Source of the DNA: Spirochaetales bacterium
GTDB taxonomy: Bacteria > Spirochaetota > Spirochaetia > Treponematales > UBA12059
Direction: 5' to 3'
Assembly: GCA_016938515.1 (NCBI GenBank)
Contig: JAFGUM010000577.1
Coordinates: 1-12,930, forward strand
DNA: 12,930 bases
Shown here in pieces: positions 5,783-12,930 of this stretch. Below the pieces are notes generated by a model, which was given only the letters and a program-made list of their open reading frames with translations, had not been told where the DNA came from and ran no database searches. A program made the position numbers and the translations under genes. The first letter of the stretch is position 1, and each line of letters starts with the position of its first letter.

Positions 5783-7144
5783 TTATTCCAGGCCGTAGGC
5801 TCGAATCTTGTTCCGCAGCCCCCGCTCGCTGATGCCCAGGCTCGCGGCGGTGTTGAGGCGATGCCCGCCAAAGCGAGCGAGCGCCGCTCGTATAGCCGCC
5901 GCCTCTATCTCTTCCAGTCGCCGGGAGCCAAGCCAGCCGTCAAGATCAGGCGCGGGAGGCTCCACACAGTCTGACCGTGGCCCGCCAAAACCCGCGGGTA
6001 GGTCGTCCGCGCCTATCATCGGGCCGTCGGCCATCAGTACTCCGTGTTCGATCACGTTGGCCAGCTCGCGCACGTTACCCGGATAGTCGTACTCCAGTAT
6101 TCGCTCGGCGGCTTCACGCGACAGCGGACGGTTGGCTTTACCCTGATCCGCGGAGAATGCCGCTATGAAGTGGCTCACGAGCAGCGGTATATCTTCGCGT
6201 CGTTCCCTGAGGGGTGGTACGTGTATTTCAACCACGTTGAGCCTGAAAAACAGGTCGCGACGGAAGGCGCCCGTCTCGACGAGCGCCATGAGGTCCGCGT
6301 TCGTTGCGGCTACGACTCTGGCGTGTACCCGAACCGGCGCATTGGCTCCCAGGGGTGTTACTTCCTTTTGCTGGAGTACCTGCAGCAGCTTGACCTGAAG
6401 CGGTAGCGGCATGTCACCTATTTCGTCCAGAAGCAGCGTGCCGGAGCCCGCGTACAAAAACCTGCCCTGCCTGGCGTCTACAGCCCCGGTGAACGCGCCG
6501 CGGTGATACCCGAACAACTCGCCTTCGAGCAAGGCCTCGGGGATGGCGCCGCAGTTGATTTCTACAAAGGGCTCGGCTTTGCGCTTGCCGGAGTAGTGGA
6601 GGGCCCGGGCGATGAGCTCTTTGCCGGTGCCGCTCTCGCCACGGATGACAACCGTCGTGTCCACGTCCTTGAGCCTCTCGACGAGCTGGAAGACGCGGCG
6701 CATCGCCTCGCTCCGCCCGACCATGCCGCCGTACCCGTAGCGCGCCTCGAGCTCGTGGCTCATGTACTCCACGCGACGATCAAGGCGCCGGTACTCGAGC
6801 GCGTGCTCCACCTGCGCTCGCAACTCGTCAAGGCGAAGCGGCTTTTGCAGGTAGCCAAAGGCACCGCGACGCATCGCCTCAACTGACGACTCGATGGTAC
6901 CGTACGCGCTCATCATGATAACGACCGGGGGATCGGGCAGGCGCCGCAGCGCCGCCAGCGTTTCGATGCCGTCGTCCTCGCCTATACGCAGGTCGAGCAG
7001 CACAAGGTCACAGCCTTCGTCGGACGCCAGCTTGAGCCCGGCGCTGGCGCTGAGAGCGCTTTTCACCTCGTAATGATCCTCCAGCGCGAAGCTCAGCGAC
7101 GAGCAGATGCCCGCCTCGTCGTCTATGATCAGTATCCTGTCCAC
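5783..7144 (-). CDS. NtrC/DctD-type sigma-54-dependent response regulator
   Basis: This 453-residue transcription activator has the standard three-domain layout. The receiver domain (1-115) has acidic residues D8-D9, phospho-acceptor D51 (LVLLDLR), S79 and K101. The AAA+ domain (about 140-370) has Walker A GESGTGKE (169-176), the sigma-54-contacting loop GAFTGA (216-221), Walker B LLLDEIGD (237-244), the arginine-finger region FRRDLFFRLN (294-303) and sensor II GNVREL (356-361). The C-terminal Fis-type helix-turn-helix is at about 425-450 (LNTAASLGISERGLRNKIRAY). When phosphorylated it should form a ring that opens sigma-54 polymerase complexes. The start is GTG 7144, with GGAAGGA 7 bases upstream; a nearby ATG is out of frame. 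It begins 4 bases after the kinase stop codon, so the pair is co-translated. Just beyond its 3' end lie two dyads and a sigma-54 promoter, so the TAXI-TRAP operon is the likely target. DctD is the closest functional analogue. Confidence 0.97.
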   Translation of the reverse strand: MDRILIIDDEAGICSSLSFALEDHYEVKSALSASAGLKLASDEGCDLVLLDLRIGEDDGIETLAALRRLPDPPVVIMMSAYGTIESSVEAMRRGAFGYLQKPLRLDELRAQVEHALEYRRLDRRVEYMSHELEARYGYGGMVGRSEAMRRVFQLVERLKDVDTTVVIRGESGTGKELIARALHYSGKRKAEPFVEINCGAIPEALLEGELFGYHRGAFTGAVDARQGRFLYAGSGTLLLDEIGDMPLPLQVKLLQVLQQKEVTPLGANAPVRVHARVVAATNADLMALVETGAFRRDLFFRLNVVEIHVPPLRERREDIPLLVSHFIAAFSADQGKANRPLSREAAERILEYDYPGNVRELANVIEHGVLMADGPMIGADDLPAGFGGPRSDCVEPPAPDLDGWLGSRRLEEIEAAAIRAALARFGGHRLNTAASLGISERGLRNKIRAYGLE

Positions 7145-7148
7145 GATC

Positions 7149-9194
7149 TCATCCTTCCCCCGCAGCGGCGGGTTCCAGCGGAAACTCCATCGTTACCGTC
7201 GTGCCGGTGCCAACCACGCTGTCTATGAGCAAGCGGCCGCCATTCTCCTCGACGTACTGGCGCGAGAGCGGCAGCCCAAGGCCTACGCCGCCGCGTTTGG
7301 TCGTATAAAACGGCTCGAACACCCTGGCCAGCGTTGCCGCGTCTATGCCCGGCCCACGATCGGCTATCTCGACGCGGGCTACCCGTCCCGAAGCCAGCAC
7401 GCGCACGGTTATGCCCGGTTCGCTTGCTGCGCGATCCGCACCACCTTCTTCAAGCGCGTCGGCCGCGTTCAGTATCAGGTTCATGGCGCACTGCCGCACC
7501 TGATCGGCGTCTATGCTCGCGCAGAGCCGTTGTTCGACAGAGGTAACGACCAGCACGCCGCGCTTGCCGAGGGACGGAGCCGCGAGCGCTACGCACGATT
7601 CCATAAGCGCGCCAAGATCAACGACGGCTCGCCGTGGCGTGCGCGGACGGGAAAAATCTATAAGGTCGCGAATCAGCGCGTCCATGCGCTCAACTTCCCG
7701 CGGCACGTGCGCGCCCATCTCGCCCAGGAAACGCTTGTCGTCCATCTTGCGCGGCAGCAGCTCGACGAAGGCTTTGATTGCCGTAAGGGGGTTGCGGATT
7801 TCGTGGGCTACGCCCGCGACGATACGGCCAAGGGCTTCGCCTTTCTCCCGCTCGGCCAGTCTCTCGAGTATGGCTTTTTCGTTCGTGTGATCCTCGAACG
7901 ACAGGATAATGCCGACGACAGCCGACGCGTGGTCTACCTGCGGGTACAGGCCATTGCGTATGTGCAGCTTTTTGCCGTCGGGTCTCGTCCATTCTACCGT
8001 CTCGAACGCGAAGGTTTCACCACCGAGCACGCGGCCTAGCCGTTCCGGCTCTAAAAAGCGGACGAGGAAGGGATACTCGCTGTAGTGCCGACCCACGGGA
8101 TCGGGCTCGAGCAAGCCTATGGCGCGACCACGCGCGTTGCACGTGGCAACGACGCCGTCGATACCGCAGGTAACGAGGCCTCGCGGGCTGCTCTCCAAAA
8201 CCTGCACGATGAACTCGCTACGATCCATCGCCTCTCCCGCGAGGCGCTCAAGCTCCTCGTTGGCGGCGCGCAGCTCCGCGGTGCTCGAACGCACCCGAGA
8301 CGCGAGCTGCCTGTTCCACCAGACGCTGCCCCCGCCACCCAGCACCAGAACAGCGAGCGCCGCCGCGAACGCAGCGAGCGCGTTACGGAGCCGGCGCAGC
8401 GCGAGGCGCTCCGAATCGTCGAACCAGCGCTCGAACGCGGCGCTGTACGCCCCGGACTCCTTAATAGCGCCGAGGCCCTGGTTGAGGCGGTACAGCAGGT
8501 AGTCGTCCCCGTCACGAACGGCGACTCCGTATTCCACGGGCAGCCAGTACGACGATGCCAATTCGAAGCTCGAGCCACCGTTCATGCCCCGCAGCAGGTA
8601 CGAAGCGACGGCCCTGTCCTCCAGAAAGGCATCAGCCCGGCCGAGCGCGAGCAGCTCCAGCGCGTCCGCCGGCCTGCTGGTCTCGTTGAAGCGTACGGCG
8701 CGAATGGCCTTGAGAAAATCGTAAGCCGGAGAGCCGGCGGTAAGCGCGAGCACGCCGTCCGCCAGCCTCGCCACGCCGTCCGCGTAGCGCTCATCGCCGA
8801 CGGCCGAGACCACGGCGATGGCTGAAGCGAAAATCGGCTCGGACAGGGCTACGGCGGGCGATGCGCTGGCTGAACCCGCGGAGTACGGCACGCCCAGAAT
8901 GGCGTCCACCTCGCCCGCCTCGAGGGCGGCCCTGGCCTCCCGCGGCCCCATCGCGTACAGCGCGACGCCCATCCCACCTTCCTGCCCGATGGCGTTTATG
9001 ACGTCTACGAAAAAGCCCGCGGGAACTCCCGACTCGCTCTCGAACCGCAGGGGCGGCAGGGAGGCGTCAACGGCCACCCGCACTATCTCGTACCGCTCTG
9101 GCGCGTCGAACTGGGCCCACACGACCGGCGGCGCGAAGCAGGCCGGCGAGAGTGCCAACGCGATGGCGCACGCGAGCCGGACGCGGGGGCGCAT
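7149..9194 (-). CDS. Sensor histidine kinase with periplasmic SBP_bac_3-like domain
   Basis: A 681-residue membrane kinase. Residues 1-28 are a signal peptide (MRPRVRLACAIALALSP... AQ). Residues about 35-262 form a class-3 solute-binding (PBP2) domain: VRVAVDASLPPLRFE, GFFVDVINAI, EAGEVDAILGVPYS, and GLGAIKESGAYSAAFERWF near its end. One membrane helix (about 271-293) is followed by a helical linker and a PAS domain (about 326-436, SSPRGLVTCGIDG). The kinase core has the H-box GVAHEIRNPLTAIKAF with phospho-acceptor H464, the N-box MNLILNAADAL (571-581), G1 DRGPGID (612-618), F-box FEPFYTTK (626-633) and G2 GVGLGL (636-641; V replaces the usual T). The periplasmic domain probably reads a small solute directly. 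It starts 5 bases after the second ABC permease gene, with GGAGG 13 bases upstream of ATG 9194, and is followed 4 bases later by its cognate regulator. The ligand is unknown: amino acids or organic acids are common for this fold. Confidence 0.95.
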   Translation of the reverse strand: MRPRVRLACAIALALSPACFAPPVVWAQFDAPERYEIVRVAVDASLPPLRFESESGVPAGFFVDVINAIGQEGGMGVALYAMGPREARAALEAGEVDAILGVPYSAGSASASPAVALSEPIFASAIAVVSAVGDERYADGVARLADGVLALTAGSPAYDFLKAIRAVRFNETSRPADALELLALGRADAFLEDRAVASYLLRGMNGGSSFELASSYWLPVEYGVAVRDGDDYLLYRLNQGLGAIKESGAYSAAFERWFDDSERLALRRLRNALAAFAAALAVLVLGGGGSVWWNRQLASRVRSSTAELRAANEELERLAGEAMDRSEFIVQVLESSPRGLVTCGIDGVVATCNARGRAIGLLEPDPVGRHYSEYPFLVRFLEPERLGRVLGGETFAFETVEWTRPDGKKLHIRNGLYPQVDHASAVVGIILSFEDHTNEKAILERLAEREKGEALGRIVAGVAHEIRNPLTAIKAFVELLPRKMDDKRFLGEMGAHVPREVERMDALIRDLIDFSRPRTPRRAVVDLGALMESCVALAAPSLGKRGVLVVTSVEQRLCASIDADQVRQCAMNLILNAADALEEGGADRAASEPGITVRVLASGRVARVEIADRGPGIDAATLARVFEPFYTTKRGGVGLGLPLSRQYVEENGGRLLIDSVVGTGTTVTMEFPLEPAAAGEG

Positions 9195-9199
9195 CGAGC

Positions 9200-10150
9200 C
9201 TACTTGTCCTCCCGGACGTATGCCGTACCCAGCGACGCGGGAGCGCCGACGCGCTTGCTCAGCGTCTCCCACCAGGTAATGGCGATGAGCACGATAATCG
9301 TCATCAGGTATGGCAGCATGTTGAGGAAGGCCGCGGGGATATTGGTTCCTGACGCCTGCAACCTGAACTGCACCGCGTTGATGCCGCCAAAAATGAGGGC
9401 GCCGGTGATGGCACGGGCGGGGTTCCACATGGAGAATATGACGAGGGCTATGACTATCCAGCCCCGTCCCCCGGTAATGTTCTCAGACCAGCCGGGCGTG
9501 TACGCCAGCGCGAGGTGAGCCCCGCCGAGTGCCGTCAGCATGCCACCGAACACCGTATAGCCGTACTTCGCGCGGTTTACGTTGACCCCCATGGCATCCG
9601 CGGTTCTGGGGTTCTCGCCAATGGCGCGTAGCCACAGGCCGTTCTTCGTCCTGTACAGGTAGAACCACGCCAGCGGAATGATCAGGTACACGCCGTAGGT
9701 GAACAGATCCTGGTTGAGCAGCGCTCCCAGTATGGGCACGTCTGCCAGCGCTCCAACGTCGAGCGCGATAAACCGGGGGCCGGTAAGCCCCACGAGGTAG
9801 AACCCGTTTGACTCGGGGCCCAGCCGCTGCCCCAGGAAGCTGGCGAAGCCCGTGCCGAACAGCGTGATGGACAGGCCTGAAACCACCTGGTTGGCCTTCA
9901 TCGTTACCGACAGAAAAGCGTGAATCAGCGCCATGAATCCGCCCACGACGAGGGCGACGACTATGGCCAGGGCCAGGCTGCCGGTGTAGTACGCCGTGGC
10001 AAAGCTCGACACGGCTCCCATCAGCATGATTCCCTCGAGGCCGAGGTTCAGTATGCCGGCGCGCTCGGTGTAGGTTTCACCAATGGTGGCGTAGACGAGG
10101 CTCGTGCCAGCCCGCAGCGTTATGGCGATGAGCGAGGTTATAAGTTCCAT
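9200..10150 (-). CDS. ABC importer permease, BPD_transp_2 family (second subunit)
   Basis: A 316-residue inner-membrane subunit of a BMP-type ABC importer, with about eight to ten hydrophobic segments. Family motifs are ERAGILNLGLEGIMLMGA (29-46), the cytoplasmic coupling loop GENPRTADAMGVNV (178-191), and GGRGWIVIALVIFSMW (227-242). It is homologous to NupC/YufQ of Gram-positive bacteria and to the second permease of spirochaetal PnrA-type purine nucleoside importers; the riboflavin importers (RfuABCD) use the same family. It should pair with the permease encoded just upstream. The start ATG 10150 shares its A with the stop TGA of that gene (TGATG), and GAGGGGG lies 7 bases upstream, so the longer frame to 10477 is rejected. 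Confidence 0.94.
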   Translation of the reverse strand: MELITSLIAITLRAGTSLVYATIGETYTERAGILNLGLEGIMLMGAVSSFATAYYTGSLALAIVVALVVGGFMALIHAFLSVTMKANQVVSGLSITLFGTGFASFLGQRLGPESNGFYLVGLTGPRFIALDVGALADVPILGALLNQDLFTYGVYLIIPLAWFYLYRTKNGLWLRAIGENPRTADAMGVNVNRAKYGYTVFGGMLTALGGAHLALAYTPGWSENITGGRGWIVIALVIFSMWNPARAITGALIFGGINAVQFRLQASGTNIPAAFLNMLPYLMTIIVLIAITWWETLSKRVGAPASLGTAYVREDK

Positions 10151-11241
10151 CAGGCAGCCCCCTCGGCGCTCTGGCGCGCCACTCGTCCGCCAACGCGCTT
10201 TATGCGGTATTCGGTGAACAACGAACCCGCCAGCAGCGGGAACAGCATCATACCCTGCATGAGTATGCCCATGGATGAGGGCAACCCCATTACCATCTGC
10301 ACCTGGTCGCCACCCACGAGCAGGGCGCCCATGAGCACCGCCACAAACGGAATGGCCAGCGGGTTGAGCTGCGCCATCCAGGCGACGATGATGGCCGTGT
10401 AGCCATAGCCAAGCGACAGCCCCTGCTGGAGCCGCCGCGATATGCCCGCTACTTCGCCGACGCCGGCCAAACCGCACAGCGCGCCCGACAGCAGCACCGC
10501 CAGCACTATGTTTCTCTCCACCGATATGCCCTGGTATCGCGCCGCTTTGGGACTAGAACCAATAACCTTGAGCTCGAAGCCCCACCGCGTCCTCTGCAGG
10601 ACGAACCACAGCACCACGGCCGCGATGAGAGCGAAATACAGGCCGATGTGCGCGCGCCCCGCTATGCGCGGGAACCAGGCGGCCTTCGGGAACAGCTCCG
10701 TCCCCGGAAAGCCATACCCCTTGGGATCGCGCCAGGGGCCGTAGTACAGGTGAGTCGAAAACAGAATGGCAACGTAGTTGAGCATCAGGGTCACGAGCGT
10801 CTCGTCAACCTTGAGGCTGGTCTTGAGCAAGGCGGGAACGCCAGCCCACAGCGCGCCTGCCGCCGCCCCCACGAGGATGACCGCCGGCAGCAGCAACGGT
10901 TCGGGCATCCAGGGGCTCCAGTATATGGCGACCCATGACGCGGCAACACCGGCGAGCGTCAGCTGCCCCTCGGCACCTATGTTCCAGAACTTCAGCTTGA
11001 ACGCGAGCGCTACGCCGAGCCCCGTCAGCATCAGCGGTATGGCCTTGACCAGCGTCTCGGTAAACGCCCTGCCAGATCCGAAGGCACCCTTGAACATGGC
11101 GGCATACGTGGTCAGCGGGTTGGCCTTGAACGCCAGTAGCAGTATACCCGTCAGCACGAGCGATACGATAAATGACAGTATTGGTGTAACGACCAGTGCC
11201 GTTTTTGAAACTGTCTTGCGCTTTTCAAACGCGAGGCTCAT
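10150..11241 (-). CDS. ABC importer permease, BPD_transp_2 family (first subunit)
   Basis: A 363-residue integral membrane protein, about ten hydrophobic segments, the first permease of the BMP-type importer. Characteristic motifs are KFWNIGAEGQLTLAG (84-98), the coupling-loop sequence GSSPKAARYQGI (228-239) and GYGYTAIIVAWMAQLNP (278-294). Its relatives are NupB/YufP and the first permeases of PnrA- and Rfu-type systems. It would form the translocation pore with the next gene product and be energised by the double ATPase. ATG 11241 overlaps the ATPase stop (ATGA, 4 bases), and GGAGG sits 7 bases upstream, indicating coupled translation. The product has a short basic cytoplasmic N-terminus (FEKRKTVSK). 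Substrate assignment depends on the receptor, which is cut by the window edge. Confidence 0.94.
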   Translation of the reverse strand: MSLAFEKRKTVSKTALVVTPILSFIVSLVLTGILLLAFKANPLTTYAAMFKGAFGSGRAFTETLVKAIPLMLTGLGVALAFKLKFWNIGAEGQLTLAGVAASWVAIYWSPWMPEPLLLPAVILVGAAAGALWAGVPALLKTSLKVDETLVTLMLNYVAILFSTHLYYGPWRDPKGYGFPGTELFPKAAWFPRIAGRAHIGLYFALIAAVVLWFVLQRTRWGFELKVIGSSPKAARYQGISVERNIVLAVLLSGALCGLAGVGEVAGISRRLQQGLSLGYGYTAIIVAWMAQLNPLAIPFVAVLMGALLVGGDQVQMVMGLPSSMGILMQGMMLFPLLAGSLFTEYRIKRVGGRVARQSAEGAA

Positions 11242-12782
11242 GATCTGGCCTCCTTTCCGGTGGCTTCCATCCCCGCCATCAGCAGGCCTATTTCTTCGGT
11301 ATCGGCACCCAGAGCCGGCATGACACCCACGATGCGGCCGTCGTACATCACCGCTATCGTATCAGCCACCGAAAGCAGCTCGTCGATGTCCTCAGACACG
11401 AGCAGCACGGCCTTGCCGGCGTCGCGCTGGGCCACGAGCTCCTTGCGCACCGCCTCGGTAGCGCCTATATCGAGCCCGCGCGAGGGGTATACCGCCACGA
11501 GCAGGCTACCACACGATTCTATTTCGCGAGCCAGTATCGTCTTCTGTATATTCCCCCCCGACAGGAACTTGACCCTGGTCTCCGGGGAAGGCGTGGCTAT
11601 ATTGAACTGCCCTATCATCCTCCGCGCGAACTCAAGAATGCGCCGTGGCAGAAGCAGTATGCCTCGCGATATGGGCGCGGAGCGATAGTCCTTCATCGCC
11701 AGATTGTTGGCTACGCTCATGTCGCCCACAGCTCCTACGGCGATACGATCCGATGGAATATGGCTGACACCGCTCCGTATGATCTGCAGCGGCGTCCTGT
11801 TGGTCGTATCAACACAGTTTATGGAGATGCCCCCGGCTATTGCCGGACGAAGCCCCGTTATTACCTCGGACAGCTCACGCTGCCCGTTGCCGGCGACGCC
11901 CGCGATGCCGAGTATCTCGCCCGACCGCACGATGAGCGAAACGTCGCGCAACGCCGGCAGGCCACGCTCGTCTTCCGCGCGCACGTCGCGCAGCTCCAGC
12001 ACGACCGCGCCCGGCGAAAACGCCCCTTTCTCTACGCGGAACAACACCTCCCGGCCAACCATCACGCGGGCGAGATCCTTGGGATCGGTTTCCCCGGTAA
12101 GCTTCTCGGCGACCACCTTGCCCTTGCGCAGCACCATCACGCGGTCTGAAAATGCCATCACTTCGTCCATCTTGTGCGTGATGAACACGGCGCTCTTGCC
12201 CTCGTCGCGCATGCGCCCGACGACGAGGTTCAGCTCCTGCGATTCCTGTGGCGTGAGCACCGCGGTGGGCTCGTCGAGCACCAGTATCTCCGCGTTGCGG
12301 TACAGCTGCTTGAGTATTTCCACGCGCTGCTGCTCGCCAACAGACAGCTGCCAGATGTACGCGTCCGGGTCAACGTTCATGTTGTAGCGCTGGCCCAGCT
12401 CGACGATAGACTTTCTTACGGCGGCCATGTCCGGGACAAACGGCAAGCCCGGCATGCCCAGCACGACGTTCTCCGCGACCGTCATCGTGTCTACCAGCAT
12501 GAAGTTCTGGTGAACCATGCCGATACCCAGAGCCGCGGCGTCGCGTGGTGAACGGATATCGGCCAGAACCCCGCGCACGTAGACCTCTCCGGCGTCTTGC
12601 CGGTAGAGGCCGCTCAGTATGTTCATGAGCGTACTCTTGCCGGCGCCGTTCTCGCCGAGCAACGCGAGGACCTCTCCACGGCCGAGCCGCAGATACACGT
12701 CATCGGAAGCCTGAACGCCCGGAAAACTCTTGCAGATGCCCCGCATCTCTACGAGCGGGGTTTCGCTGGCGGAATATTCCAT
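11238..12782 (-). CDS. ABC importer ATPase with two nucleotide-binding domains (simple-sugar/nucleoside type)
   Basis: A 514-residue cytoplasmic ATPase made of two fused ABC domains, as in MglA/RbsA and NupA/YufO. Domain 1 (about 9-250) is complete: Walker A GENGAGKS (43-50), Q-loop Q92 (MVHQNF), signature LSVGEQQ (146-152), Walker B ILVLDEP (166-172), H203. Domain 2 (about 260-510) is degenerate. The P-loop GVAGNGQRE (295-303) lacks the lysine, the signature LSGGN (407-411) is intact, and the Walker B region LLVAVYPSRGLD (427-438) has tyrosine where catalytic ATPases have glutamate. Loss of the second catalytic site is normal for this family, where Q is common at that position. ATG 12782 is chosen because MEYSASETPLVEMRGICKSF aligns with family starts and AAGGTG lies 8 bases upstream. 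The longer frame to 12887 would run through the hairpin. It is followed by both permeases with overlaps. Confidence 0.95.
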   Translation of the reverse strand: MEYSASETPLVEMRGICKSFPGVQASDDVYLRLGRGEVLALLGENGAGKSTLMNILSGLYRQDAGEVYVRGVLADIRSPRDAAALGIGMVHQNFMLVDTMTVAENVVLGMPGLPFVPDMAAVRKSIVELGQRYNMNVDPDAYIWQLSVGEQQRVEILKQLYRNAEILVLDEPTAVLTPQESQELNLVVGRMRDEGKSAVFITHKMDEVMAFSDRVMVLRKGKVVAEKLTGETDPKDLARVMVGREVLFRVEKGAFSPGAVVLELRDVRAEDERGLPALRDVSLIVRSGEILGIAGVAGNGQRELSEVITGLRPAIAGGISINCVDTTNRTPLQIIRSGVSHIPSDRIAVGAVGDMSVANNLAMKDYRSAPISRGILLLPRRILEFARRMIGQFNIATPSPETRVKFLSGGNIQKTILAREIESCGSLLVAVYPSRGLDIGATEAVRKELVAQRDAGKAVLLVSEDIDELLSVADTIAVMYDGRIVGVMPALGADTEEIGLLMAGMEATGKEARS

Positions 12783-12851
12783 GCTGATATCACCTTGTTC
12801 GGGAATGTATCCGCGACGGGTACCCGGAAGGGCACCTGCGCCGCCAGTAGG

Positions 12852-12881
12852 ACAGCGCCCCCTTTGGGTGGGGGCGCCTGT
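12852..12881 (-). terminator. Intercistronic hairpin between receptor gene and ABC ATPase gene
   Basis: AGCGCCCCC and GGGGGCGC pair (12855-12862 with 12870-12877). With one bulged C at 12878, three more pairs extend the stem to 12852 and 12881. The loop is seven bases (12863-12869). No U-tract follows on the minus strand, so full termination is unlikely. A stem placed directly after the receptor stop codon in an ABC importer operon usually protects the upstream message and allows more receptor than transporter to be made, as in the malE-malF spacer. That role is inferred. Confidence 0.6.
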
Positions 12882-12891
12882 ATTCACTTTG

Positions 12892-12930
12892 TTACTGTAC
12901 TTTACCCACGACGCCTTCTACAAACCAGTC
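12892..12930 (-). CDS. C-terminal end of probable BMP-family ABC substrate-binding protein (partial)
   Basis: Only the last 12 codons and TAA are inside the window: D-W-F-V-E-G-V-V-G-K-V-Q-stop. This resembles the tail of BMP/PnrA/TmpC-type receptors, which often end in a W-[YF]-V-x-G-V-x-G pattern. The position, directly before a double ATPase and two BPD_transp_2 permeases, is where this receptor is normally encoded. With so few residues the call rests mainly on context. The receptor would decide whether the system imports purine nucleosides, riboflavin or another solute. Confidence 0.6.
   Translation of the reverse strand, partial: DWFVEGVVGKVQ

Noticed and set aside
7107..8039. 310-codon plus-strand frame
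   Set aside because: Antisense to the histidine kinase core, whose H, N, G1, F and G2 boxes are all intact; the plus-strand translation has no family features.
12817..12826. Perfect 10-base palindrome CGGGTACCCG upstream of the ABC ATPase gene
   Set aside because: A single short palindrome without neighbours; not enough to call an operator.

Overview
The window (about 60% G+C by eye) carries eleven genes, all on the minus strand. Read along that strand, from high to low coordinates, they form three transcription blocks. The set points to a diderm bacterium: TRAP and ABC importers with periplasmic receptors, a lipoprotein receptor, and a histidine kinase with a periplasmic sensor. A BMP-family (PnrA/TmpC-like) ABC importer and a fused TAXI-type TRAP permease would fit a spirochaete. 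That placement is inference; no rRNA or other phylogenetic marker is present.

Block 1 (12930 to 5783): the last codons of a probable BMP-family substrate-binding lipoprotein, a double-domain ABC ATPase, two BPD_transp_2 permeases, a hybrid-sensor histidine kinase (periplasmic SBP_bac_3-like domain, one membrane helix, PAS, HisKA, HATPase) and an NtrC/DctD-type sigma-54 response regulator. From the ATPase onward, junctions are overlaps or gaps of at most 5 bases, so these genes are probably co-transcribed. A strong hairpin without a U-tract lies between the receptor gene and the ATPase gene.

Block 2 (5782 to 2018): a 207-base control region followed by a three-gene TAXI-type TRAP transporter: TAXI receptor lipoprotein, DUF1850 protein, fused DctQ-DctM permease. 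The control region has a near-perfect sigma-54 promoter (TGGCACG-N4-TTGCT, 5626-5611), about 36 bases upstream of the receptor start codon. Two tandem CGGCA-N5-TGCCG dyads lie about 150 and 170 bases upstream of the predicted transcription start, and AT-rich DNA with a 10-base direct repeat lies between. This is the layout of an enhancer-dependent promoter, and the regulator encoded immediately upstream is the obvious activator. The simplest model is a DctB/DctD-like circuit: the kinase senses a small solute through its periplasmic domain, phosphorylates the regulator, and the regulator drives TRAP transporter synthesis. A hairpin at 2018-2048 probably marks the end of this transcript.

Block 3 (1956 to 1): a GNAT-like protein of about 374 residues and, 13 bases on, a SWIM zinc-finger protein that starts with GTG and runs off the left edge.

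The most notable feature is the regulatory wiring. The two-component system is transcriptionally tied to an ABC importer of the nucleoside/riboflavin type, but appears to control a TRAP importer through a textbook sigma-54 promoter with paired enhancer sites. I see no insertion sequences, CRISPR arrays, tRNA or rRNA genes, and no gene-free stretch above 300 bases.
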